From Pelodera strongyloides (lineage: Eukaryota; Nematoda; Chromadorea; Rhabditida; Rhabditidae): a stretch of DNA of 64,000 bases. The stretch lies in NCBI GenBank assembly GCA_036852015.1, contig JAANDG010000022.1:434001-498000 (forward strand). The letters are read 5' to 3'. Position numbers and translations under genes: made by a program. Positions 44,489 through 55,500 of the stretch are shown here, in pieces. Position 1 is the first letter of the stretch, and each line of letters starts with the position of its first letter. The notes under the pieces are model-generated. The model was not told the origin of the DNA. It searched no databases and was given only the letters and a program-made list of their open reading frames with translations.

Positions 44489-44923
44489 GTGAAAGCTTAC
44501 CGGCAAGCTATTATAGAGTTATGTATGGTTAGAAATTTAGGAACTAACCAAACTTCCGAACTGCGGTATGAAACATGCACTATATTCCGCTACGTCCGAG
44601 GAGCTCTGGGCTGTTGTAGGGTATTTCGTTATATTTTTAACAGTTATCAAAGTAAGATGACGGATTTGGTTCGTAGTACCCCTAGATTGTTCAATCTCAA
44701 CATGTTCAAGCTCAATCAAGCCAATTTTCGATGTTGTAATGCAAAACGGAACAAAAAAATCTATGATGTCGGGGCCAATGGCCAGAGCTCTCAATCAAAC
44801 TGTCGCCACACTTCCTATTACTACGGGTCATCAAGAGACGACTTCCCGGCCTACCCCCATTTCATATCTACCAAATCCGGGCTAATACTCCCTCGCGGCA
44901 AAAATACGACCCACTATTGTTAA
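44489..44923 (+). CDS. 144-codon open frame, no known domain
   Basis: Uninterrupted and of mixed composition (starts MKAYRQAIIELCMVRN, ends KNTTHYC). An overlapping second forward frame is also open with coding-like content (MMSGPMARALNQTVATLPIT) and the reverse strand is open for 85 codons, so the true frame, if any, is unclear. Confidence 0.25.
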   Translation: MKAYRQAIIELCMVRNLGTNQTSELRYETCTIFRYVRGALGCCRVFRYIFNSYQSKMTDLVRSTPRLFNLNMFKLNQANFRCCNAKRNKKIYDVGANGQSSQSNCRHTSYYYGSSRDDFPAYPHFISTKSGLILPRGKNTTHYC

Positions 44924-45258
44924 CCAGTAGCAGACTCTATACTTCTTTATTCCTCTCTCTTTTCTTCTCTCTTTCATTCTCCCTTTCTCTCTTTTTCTCT
45001 CCCTTCTTATTATCCGTTTTATTGACACTTAAGAATGCACGGGGTGGCTAATCTACGCGCTCAAAAATTCCACCAACAAAAAGAAGTCCACTAAACTAAG
45101 GAAAAACAAAGATTTATGTCTGATATATTCCAAAATATTTCTGCAATGCCAAAATACATATATCCTAGAAATTTACTCACGTATTCGCCTTTGCAAGGTC
45201 AAAATTGCAGAACGTCCTAGGAGACATTTTTACTACTTCTGCTTCTGATCCTGATGGA

Positions 45259-45444
45259 TAGCGAAATACCAGATACCGACCGGCTTTTTGAAACGCATCG
45301 CGGACACTTGTAGTTTTACGCATCATATGCAAATGAGTATAAATTAGAATAAAAATAGAGCTAAATTCGCGTAACTTAGCATAAATACGTAAGAATTTAG
45401 TTGTCCACGAGGCGTTTCAAAAATCGGCCGGTCTTTCGCTTTAA
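45259..45444. repeat. MITE, TTAAAGCGAAATA family
   Basis: TAGCGAAATACC, then CTTTTTGAAACGCATCGCGG at the left and GAGGCGTTTCAAAAATCGGC then CTTTCGCTTTAA at the right. Confidence 0.7.
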
Positions 45445-45641
45445 GTTCGGCTACGTTTGGAAGCCTACCCAATTTCTTACTTTTTTACTCATGGACAAGT
45501 TGTAGAACGTGGCGTTTCGTTTTTTCCCCATTATGTGAAATCGTGCAGTGCGAACCATTGATTATTTATGTTAACGATGTTGTTGATTGACTTTGAGAAG
45601 CAATTGCCATTCGCAGTCATTGCAAATTCATTGCTTGGATC

Positions 45642-45963
45642 TTAAAAGATCGCAGTCACTACAAATTCGTATTTTTTATTCGCTTTTCATTAAATATTCA
45701 AATATGTGAAGAAACTACGATTCCAGCACCAAAGTACGGCAAAACAAACTCAGGGAGAGAAATCCCTGTGTATGAGTTTTACTAGTATACCGTAGTTTAT
45801 ATTTTTTTAGTTATCTGGATACCAAAACCTATTTTCATTGATTTCTCTCCCTGAGTTCGCCTTTATGTGGCTTTTTACTGGCTGCATATTGTTTTATAAA
45901 TCTTCTTGCATCTAATAAAAATCGAATAAAAAAGTTGAATTTGAAGTGACTGCCTTCCTTTAA
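45642..45963. repeat. TTAA-flanked MITE, GGATCGCAGTCA/GGAAGGCAGTCA family
   Basis: Starts TTAAAAGATCGCAGTCACTA and ends AGTGACTGCCTTCCTTTAA. It is the 2509-2940 element in inverse orientation, sharing ACTCAGGGAGAGAAATCCCT internally. Confidence 0.8.
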
Positions 45964-46277
45964 AGCGGTATGACAGCCGGTTTTTGAAGCCCATGCTAGA
46001 GGCCGTATTCTCACTTAGTGTACGCAAATAACGGCGCGCTACTGCGCGATTTTTTAATCTAGTTATGTTCATATGCATACAACAGAATACGTTTCAAAAC
46101 AGGCCGTTATAGGGCTGAATATCTTTGCTATATCATCGCTCATTTTCGCTGAAGAATAAAAAAATAACCAAGAATTATAATTATGGAGACCCCGAAATTT
46201 TAGGAGACGTATTCTTTAGTTCCAGATATTTTGGCTATTATGGCATAGATAGGAACTTGATTTACTTGATGTTCGTC

Positions 46278-47230
46278 TTAAAGGAAGGCAGTCACTTCCA
46301 ACGAAACTCAAGAGTTGCGCGCGGCAACGGTTTGGGGGTGTTTCCCGCAAAAGAATTTGTTGCGCGCCGCAAAAGTTTTTTCACCGACTCTGGTTGCCGT
46401 TTTGGTGCGGGAAACACCCCCAAACCGTTGCCGAAAAGGTGCGGAAACGGTGCGGGATAAGTAGCAACTGCAAAAAGAAAGCAGCGTGTTGGATTCGAAC
46501 CCTACACTCTTGTTAGATAATTTCTCTGAACAGCGCCTTAGACCACTCGGCCTCACAACACATGTGAGATTTGTGCTTGCGGAAAAATATTAGTACAACG
46601 ACTGCACTTACGGCAGATCCTCCGAACGCTTTCAAAAACGTTGCCGAAAAGGTGCGGAAATGGTGCGGGGCGCAAGTTGCGCGCCGCACCATTTCCGCAC
46701 CGTTTCCGCACCTTTTCGGGAAACACTTTGCGCGCCATTTCTATTCCGCGCGCATTTTGTTTCCCATTCCTTTGCGGCGCGCATTTTGTTTCCCGAAATG
46801 GTGCGGCGCGCAACTCATCGGCTCTCAGTGAATTCAATCTTTTTATTCGATTTTTATTAGATGCAAGAAGATTTATAAAACAATATGCAGTCAGTAAAAA
46901 GCCACATAAAAGCGAACTCAGGGAGAGAAATCAATGAAAATGGGCGTTGGTAAATGTCCGTCGCCGGTGCATATATGCAACTGCCGTACTTGGAGTACTT
47001 GGAGAGTGAACAGCCTGCAGTGTTACACCTGGCGCGTGGTTTATCTCTTTTTATGAAACTCTATACGGGCAATTATAAACTACGGTATACTAGTAAAACT
47101 CACACACAGGGTTTTCTCTCACTGAGTTCCTTTTGCCGTACTTTGGTGCTGGGTAGTTTTCTTCGAATATTTGAAAATTTAATGAAAAGCGAATAAAAAA
47201 TACGAATTTGTTGTGACTGCGATCCTTTAA
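46278..47230. repeat. TTAA-flanked MITE with nested GC-rich hairpins and a tRNA-like sequence
   Basis: Outer ends TTAAAGGAAGGCAGTCACTT and TGTGACTGCGATCCTTTAA belong to the 2509-2940 family. About 520 bp is inserted after the left end (46300-46835). It contains GC-rich palindromes (GCAACGGTTTGGGGGTGTTT and its inverse; GTTTCCCGAAATGGTGCGG-like motifs) and a tRNA-like sequence on the minus strand. Confidence 0.75.
46484..46562 (-). tRNA. tRNA-like sequence (Ser/Leu-type), probably non-functional
   Basis: Minus strand: GAGGCCGAGTGGTCTAAGGC is a textbook A box/D arm of class II tRNAs and GGGTTCGAATCC a perfect B box. The acceptor and anticodon stems do not pair cleanly, so no anticodon is assigned. 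It is embedded in repeats. Confidence 0.5.
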
Positions 47231-47551
47231 CACGTATCCTTACTATTAACTGATTAAGTCCATTTATTTTTGTTTATTTAATTAGTCAGATCCAAGCTAC
47301 AGTTTTGTACGACTGCACTACGACATCGAGGACTAGCAATAGACCCAAGGACTCTTGAACTAATAATATTTAAGTCTAGACAAAAGGTTGAACATAATTT
47401 AGTCTTGGGAAGCTAGTCTAGATATGCAGATGCCCGTATGCTTTTTAAATCGTTTCCCCTAAAATATTCCGTTTGGAAATGGTAGTGACGGGGGGAAATT
47501 AATTGGTGACTGGGGTCCCGGGCCGTTCCACATGCTAATGTGCTCAGCCAC

Positions 47552-47731
47552 CCAGGTCCACCCATGGCCGGGGTGCCTTTTGGTGGGCCACTACCAGACA
47601 GACACTTTACAATGGATGAAATCACGAAATGGAAATCGACTGGCTACTATTCCCAATTTAATTCGTTTTTCTTGGAATATAAGAATAAGATGGTTTATTC
47701 AACACAGAAATTGCGCTATTTTTTTGTGTAA
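47552..47731 (+). CDS. Possible terminal exon, unrecognised
   Basis: After a GTGCTCAG acceptor the frame reads HPGPPMAGVPFGGPLPDR, then HFTMDEITKWKSTGYYSQ, to a stop after RYFFV. Composition changes from Pro/Gly-rich to ordinary, as in a protein tail, but no partner exon or family was found. Confidence 0.2.
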   Translation, partial: PGPPMAGVPFGGPLPDRHFTMDEITKWKSTGYYSQFNSFFLEYKNKMVYSTQKLRYFFV

Positions 47732-47799
47732 ATATATTAATGACCAGCCGGCTACGCCGCCCGAGGCGACTTTCTGTTATATTTATTTTCTTTAATGCA

Positions 47800-50340
47800 T
47801 TCGTGAAACGTGGATTCAAAAGTAGTTACAAAAAAATAAGAGTATGGATCATATGCTAAAATCCTCGCTGCGTTGTTCTTTTTGTTGCTCTAGATTTGCA
47901 TGTTCTTCGTAGTTTATTCGTAGTAATTTGAGCGCCGACAACTCGCACGGCTGATACGGCACACGCATTCCATATATGCAGCTTTTTTCGTGCTTTTGTG
48001 AGAGGGGCGCTCGGGATGTGAGATGGCTCAGTGCATGGGAACATGAACTACTGAACCAATCCTATTTCCTGAGCGTAACGCACATCATCCAAACGTACAA
48101 TCAAACAAACGCACAAACAAACAAAGCTCCCAACTTTATATAATAAGATATTTTACTTTTTTATATAACTTGCTCACAACATTCATTCAGCAAATATTTT
48201 ATTCACATTGTATTACTTGTTCTATACTATTTCGACCCTGTTTGTGCAAAGGTAGTCAATTATGCAAGCGAGCCCAAGTAAATTACCCATTTTTTCCGGT
48301 AGAACATTTGTTTATTCTATCATTTTGTCTTGTAGGTAGTGTTTTTGCCATGCTGCAAGAGCGCTTGAACGAGCGCTTTGAGAGCAATTAATCTTTACGC
48401 GAAATTGTTTATTTCCTCCATGTTATGGGCGCCTTTAGGCTTAGGCACGACCAGAATTACCCAATATATACAATTTATTGGGTCTTTTTTATGATTTACC
48501 TCAGGAGACTGCGTCGTAGAAGCCATTCGTCTTTGAAGCAGAAGTAGTTGAGCGTTAGCGTAAGGAGTCAATTTCTGCACGACGCGCCAAGATGCGCCAC
48601 AGATGCTCAATTCCAGTTGGCAGTCCCTTGGCACGTTGTTGGCACAAATTCAGTACGTCATGCATTTTACGCGTTACCACAGACTCGGTGTTCCACTTTC
48701 ATTATAATTTAATTTGACAGGTTTTTTTTACTTTTCAAGATTCTGGTACACTTATTGTAAATCCCAGGAAATGACAAACACATTTCTCTACTATGTAAGG
48801 TAGCCCAGAAAGTGCATTCCAATATGTATCGAAGCATGTTATTTTGGCATATTGATATTGTCTCTGTTGGCCGCTTATTTATATATTTCCATGTTTTTGC
48901 TGGTCCCTTGTGTGGGGGGCAATAGACGGACGACGCGCGTTTCTTCGTTCATGCATATCTGATTTAACTCACCCAACCAAAACCTGCAAGTGAGAATTCC
49001 TCACAACAATAGACCTACCAGATGTTAAAACAACTCTTCCGCATTCCTCAGGCCTTATGAAATACAGATTATTCTAACTTCTAACAACAGAAAGTTACTC
49101 TGCATTTTGTATGTTTTCCTTTTTTTACAGTACTTCAGAAAAAATTGTCCGTCTTTTAGTATTTCGCAAGCTAAGTTAGGATAGTTTAGCAAAATTGCAA
49201 AATGCATATGGCGCACAAACTTTACGCAACCATGCCATGTGAAAATTATCTTGACACAACATCAAGTGTACATTTAAAAAATTCTAGCCTCCCTTTTATT
49301 TCCTACATTTTTCCACTTTGTATTCTGTCTACATATTTGCATTGTATCAGATTTAACGCGCAATTTGCTCGACGCAGTGGCCACAAAAAGAGGAATGAAA
49401 CAGCTCGGAAAAATTCACAGTGTTCTTATACATTATTTACAATTGACATTTTACCAACGTCTTTCCACATTTCTTCCTTTAGTTGAATCATATATATAAG
49501 ACATGGTATTCTTTGCAAAATTGAATGCTTCGCTTACCTTTGCAAAAATTATACTACAGTCAGCGTTTCGCTAATTTTCAGAGACACTTGAAAAGGTATT
49601 AGGCTGAAATATTGCAAACATTTATGTCGTTGAACTACCGCTAAAGTGTACAAAGTCCCCGAGGAACGCGCCCTTTAAACAAACAAAAGTAGAAAATAAA
49701 ATAAAGATCGGATTAAAAGAGGATTTTGCGTGTTCGAAAGAAATCGGAGGAGTTGTTGTGCAAACAGACCACTAAGCATATGTACTACTGCTTGGTTTTT
49801 TGGAAAACCTCGTCAACGCGGCACCTTGATTTGATGTACAAATGAACGTTTAAACTTGAGCTGCATTTAACAATTCACTGTATTATTTCCAAATTGCTAC
49901 ACTCTTATCTCAAAAGTTCTTCTGGATTGTTTTTGGTTCTAGACTTTCCATCTGTCATGCCATACTCAGCCTTACTTTACGAACCATTCGACTTTAATTT
50001 ACAGTTCGTACACGTACACTGATGAAATTTTCGGGACATTTGGTTTCTCTTTCTTCTTTTTATTTGGACTGATCCTTTTAAAAGTTCAAGAATTGTTGAT
50101 TAAATAAAAAAAAACTTTGTTCTGAAGATGGCGAAAGGTGAAACGTTAACATGAAGATTTGGTTTTACGTCTGTCCAATCTGTCTTAGCGGGAGGCGTAA
50201 TGAGCTCGAAGATTCTACCTATTCTATAAAGCAAAACACACTTGTTTGTATGTAAAGGACACTTTCTACTCTTCTAAATGTCTCCGCAGATTCTCTTATA
50301 CTAAATAGATCATAGATCCTCTCTAATTTAATATGCTTTC
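47800..50340. other. No firm gene; possible SINE remnant
   Basis: Around 48015 GGCTCAGTGCATGGGAACAT has an A-box look, and CTTTATATAATAAGATA at 48135 matches the tail after the tRNA-like sequence at 38434. A minus-strand frame at 48395-48634 ends at a donor-like gtaaat but has no recognised domain. The rest is featureless. Confidence 0.3.
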
Positions 50341-50359
50341 AGGAACAAAAATATAAAAC

Positions 50360-51595
50360 ATGTCGGATTTGGGTACAAGCTCATTGGCCGACTTACGTGC
50401 AACTCAAGCCGATAAACTGGACAGACTACGAGATGTTCTAAGAGAGTTGAACGTTAAGGTACTACAGTACTCTTATTAAATTCATAACGTTATCTGTTTA
50501 AAATTACTATCTATAAATACATGTCTTCCCTTTTAGAAACTTAGTAAAGTTAGAATTTGAATTGGACATTGTTCTGTCGATTAGTGAACAAAAGGATGTA
50601 ATTCTCCCTGGCAAGAGTTCCTATTATTCTTAGGAACTCCATTTATTACTGTGCCACGTGTGAGACATACTATAATTCTGCTTTTAGGATCTAGTACCAT
50701 TACTTGTTGCGCGACGTGTTCTCCAATCATTTGAAATGAGCAAAGTTTACGGAAAGGTAAGACTTTTCTATTCTATTAGTGTAAACTGTACTTGTACTGT
50801 GGATGTGCATTGTGCACGTGATAAAAAAGAAACTCTTTCTGGTATCATTCCACATAATCAACTTATACTACAAGAAGTAAATGACCAGTGTTTCGAACCT
50901 GTGACTGTATGCCAGTGCACCCAAAGCTTGTTACTGAGCGCACAAAATTGCGCGAACGCGGTGCCGCACACCCGCACACGCTGCAAGTATAATCTGCAAT
51001 CGTTCACACTGTAGGTGTACCGAACCTCTTTGTTTTGAAAACGCCACCAAGATGCATTACCATTTCACTCATTTACAGAAATATTACCATTTCACTAATT
51101 TACAGACATTACCACACGAGCAAATCGATACATTAATCGAAATTCTGAAAACAAAAAATCACTGGATGGGACCGATGACAGACGCGTTGATTAGGAACGG
51201 AAAGGTAGGATTTTACATAAAAAAGGGTCATTTTTTTATTTTGTCTACTAACATTAGCTTACACTTGACATGCTCACATAAGAACATCTGAAAGAAAAAC
51301 CATAACCATTGAACCGAATCAATACACCGCACGGTGAAACTCTGCGCAAACGCAGCAAACTAGGGTCCGCCATGGCGTCGCGGCCCTGCCCATCTAGGTG
51401 AGCTAGGCTAGGAGTGCGCGAAGTGGTGTGCAATTCGGTGGAATGTACAGAGAAACTCTTTTTGTTATGCGGCAATTGCGCGATATTTTGCATTAAAACT
51501 GCTTAAACACGTATTAAATTAACTAATACTCTCAATTTCAGGCACCTATCGCACAACAACTACTCCAATTGCAAGCCCACGAAGTTTCGGCATAA
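50360..51595 (+). CDS. CARD-only protein, four exons, 106 residues
   Basis: Exons 50360-50458, 50688-50756, 51106-51204 and 51542-51595 (TAA) are all in phase 0 with good splice sites. The protein is almost entirely one six-helix CARD-like fold: DKLDRLRDVLRELNVKD (H1), LVPLLVARRVLQS (H2), EQIDTLIEILKTKN (H3-H4), MGPMTDALIRNGK (H5) and IAQQLLQLQ (H6). The spacing follows the CARDs of CED-3 and CED-4, which mediate homotypic binding in the apoptosome. No protease, NB-ARC or other domain is attached: a CTTTCAG acceptor sits 17 bp before the ATG (consistent with trans-splicing) and an AATAAA follows near 51847. It could act as an adaptor or a decoy; function is inference. Exon 3 has a tandem acceptor (see findings). 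Confidence 0.75.
51079..51105 (+). promoter_or_regulatory. Tandem in-frame 3' splice sites in the CARD gene
   Basis: TTTCACTCATTTACAG and TTTCACTAATTTACAG are a duplicated acceptor 27 bp apart, cutting at 51079 and 51106. Using the first adds nine codons (KYYHFTNLQ) with no stop. Confidence 0.6.
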
Positions 51596-52507
51596 ATTCT
51601 TAAACATTGTAGAATAAGACTTAATTTTAAAACAGCAATTTGGGTGTTTGTGCACACAATGAATGTCGTCTGTCCTATTTTCACCACCCGTAACATTTTT
51701 TCCGGGACCGACTTAAAATTTGTGCCGTAACAATTTATGTTTGTAGCGGAACTACCGTAACTTATTATTCTCTGGCATTTGGCATATCAAAAGATTTGCA
51801 ACTGTACTTGTGATCTGCAATTTGGTGAACGGTGGAACGTATTTAACAATAAAAAATTCTCCTGTATTGCTTAGTAGCCCACAAGAAACAAACAAACAAA
51901 CAAACAAACAAATTCATTAACAAAACAACAACAAACAATATTAGTAAACAATAAACAACAACTAACAATTCACAAGAAGCTGCGCTATACAACAGCAACA
52001 AAAACTCCCACTATGAGATTGACTTTCCAAGTTGCTATACTCGTATAGTGCCTCACAAAAACTGGCTCAAATGCTCAGGAAAAACAGCTACAGTAACTAA
52101 CTTACTCATTTCAAATTTCAAATCCAGCTTCTTTCATCACTCATCTGTTTTTTTACAACTAAGAACAGTATGACACAATCGATGAGAAACCGCTGTGGTC
52201 AATCCAACAAATGATAGTCAATTATATACAAAGGGCACAAAAACAACTAGTCTATAGACTATTTACAGAACTGCCCCACAGACTCGTACCAATCATATCA
52301 TAACAAACCCTGCCAACGCCCGAAATAAAACGCAAACTAAACCATTTAGCAGGAAATCGTTCCAACATCTCATATTTTCGAAGTATCTAAGGAGTCCGAT
52401 ACAAAAAAAGGCAAGGTTCAAAAAATTCAAAAAAGCCTAAGTAACACTAAGCGCACAAGTACCAACCCCGCAAACAATACAAGCTGAAGCTCAGGAATCT
52501 TCTTAGT

Positions 52508-55500
52508 TTAGTCCGATGAAACTCCCAGTGTTTCGTTCATCATCTTTCTCTTGTTGTGAAGCACTGAGTTGTCAAGGCCAAGCGGTTCGAACGCCACGAT
52601 AAGGTCGTCCATCGAAGCCTACAATAAAATAATGAAGATCCCTGACTTCTACAAAAAAAAACGGGACCTATCCACCAACCCACCTACCCTACGAGTCTAC
52701 AAATACAAAAACGGGACCTAAACTCGACTTAGCGCACAACCTCATGTTAGGAATTGAAAATGTAATTGGGAAGGTTTTCGCTTAAAGCAGTACAACACCC
52801 GTTTTCTTAAACATGGCGGACGCTGTATATATTCCCACGTTTCAAAAACCGGACGTCATATCGCTTTAAATTTATTATCAACAAATAAGGTATTTAAAGT
52901 AAAATAAACTACGAACTCACATCATCTGCACTTCGAAGCTCGCACTCCTCCTCGCCATTTACAAGGGTCGAATCCAAAGGTTGGTTGACCTGGAATTATA
53001 AGACACGTTTATGTTTCCTTAACAGACGTAGTATTCCCAGCTATCGGATTATCTCGCAACTCGCAAGCTATAGCCTTAGCCAGTCATCTTAACTAACCAC
53101 CCGTACGTAACAGGCGCGAGTCGCCCCGTAAATCCTATACGAAACCAAAGCGAAATGATATACCAAATACCGAAAACACACTATGTATCGACCAATCAAC
53201 CTTATTACTACTGTTGTTCCAAATCATGGCATAAACTCGTTGACGCTCTGACCGACGAAACCACCATCCGAATTAGCATATTGCATAAATTTAGACGGTG
53301 GTCTTGAGCTCGTAGCCATACCACCATCGGGATTAGAATATTAGGTATGATGAAATCAGAACGTATCAGAAAGAGATACAAGTTTCGGAAACACTACATA
53401 TATTTGGATGGTGGTTTTGAGCTATTCCTGACGAGTTTTATGCCCTGTTCCAAATACACACAGCGTAAACGTAAACTGTGAAAATAACCCAGTCTACACG
53501 TATAAAAAGCGCCGACGTGCAACGGCGCAACTATCCAACTATGCATATATGTCCACACTAAAATCTGAAGATTCCCCTGCCCTGTAGTAACGACTCCATC
53601 GAGAACTACTACTACATAAATACATAAAATAAACAATTAAAAGTAAACATACCTCCTGTTGATTTCCCACATCCACATAAGTTGAAGAATTCTCAAAGGT
53701 TACAGGAAGGGTCGGAGGCCCAGCAAACGGAAATGCTCCCGCGGCGACGTTTCTATCAAAACCTAAAATCTCTAAACACAGGCAAATAATGAAAAAAAAA
53801 CGAAAGCAGTATGTTGGTTTGAACTATACTATGTAAATAAGTGGAATACATAAAACGTAATTCAGAATTAACGATATTTGCATATACTTCTCTTCTGTTT
53901 GTGTAATCAAAGGTACCGTCGCACAATGACAATACTGACAGACAACTGGCTCATTGACATGACAGATACTAAAATCCAAACGGAAGTGGGAAGTTTAGCG
54001 ACATGTTTCACTGACAATACTATGCCGGAATTCCTACAAATCGACAATGAACCAACATTGTACAATAAACAATAACAATATATTGACAAATTGACATCGA
54101 CAGACAATGACCTTCACGGAGAGTCAAAGGCGTTCAAACTAGGTATGCACCCTTTGTGCCCATCTCACTTCTAATGCAGTATATAGCTTCTAGCTAGATT
54201 CACCCACCTTGGGGAGTAATTGGAGGACGGGGAGAGCAACTATTCTGGCTGTTCGTCAGATTTCCACGAACTTCTCCGAGCGCTTGGTGATAGTGTCTGG
54301 ACGCTTCGGCCGGAGAAAAGAAGGGCACCAGATCTCCAGCTGTTTCACCGTGTACAGATCCCTGTAGTAAATCGAACAATCAGCGATAAGCACAAATAAA
54401 TACAATTAACGGCTAGCTCAGGACTCCGGATAAACAAGCACAAGAAGCGAAATGCACAGGACGGATATAACCCCCAGACAGAGCAATTAAAGTCATAATG
54501 ATTATGGGATAATAGGGGATTGCTCGAAAAAAATAATTACAAACAAAATTCAAGAAGAAAAATCTCAACCTTTCTACCTTTCATAATGAGCGCATAGCAT
54601 ACATACACACCAAAACCCATTGGCCCAAATACTTTCTTGTTGAGAAACAGTGTCCCATGTTCCAACCAACTACAACACAGTAACACCCTATTGCCCCAAT
54701 GCGCAGGACCAGAACATACAAACTACAAACCCAACTAGTAAAGTAATACAGATACAGTCAACTTACACTATACAAACTCTGCGTGCTATTAAGCGGTGTC
54801 GATTGTGCGATGGGTCGGCTGATGAAATTGGGAAGATAACCAGATGCCGATGTGCAATCTACTCCATTAGCCGCCTCCCCAAAAAAGTGTGACATCTGGC
54901 GTCCAGGGACACGATCCTAAACGGAAAGGTACATGATATGTGGCTGCCCAGGGCATAACTACTCGTCGTACTCGTACTCGTATGTAAATTAAAGGTGATA
55001 TGTTTAGCTATACAGCTATACTGACCGATTCGTCGAAATAATGTACCACTGAGATACGTTTCACTAAATGACTCAAAAATAAAATAAAAGCTCATTTACG
55101 TAAGCCTGTGACCCGTCTTCGCAAGAGAAACTCAACTATGCGCGGCCTGCGCGGATCCCGTGCCTGAAATACCCGCTCCTGCCTAACAAAATAAAGGTAA
55201 GGGCGTAACGTGAAACTTTAAATTAAGATCCAAAATCCAAAACTTACCATCTGCTCACCCAAAAACTCGCGCGATCGTGGCAACTGCTCAAGTTCATCGT
55301 GGCCGCCAAACGATGAAGTTCTTTGTGACTGAATGTAAAAAATCCGAAACCCGAATCAAAGTACAAGTGAAGTGATAATAGTCAAATTAAGTAACATGAA
55401 CATGACACACATCACACAGCCAAAGTAGGACAATACTATTTCCTAAATCAATGCGAAACTAACGAAACAAGCCAATTACTTACCTCAAAGGGTACCGTTG

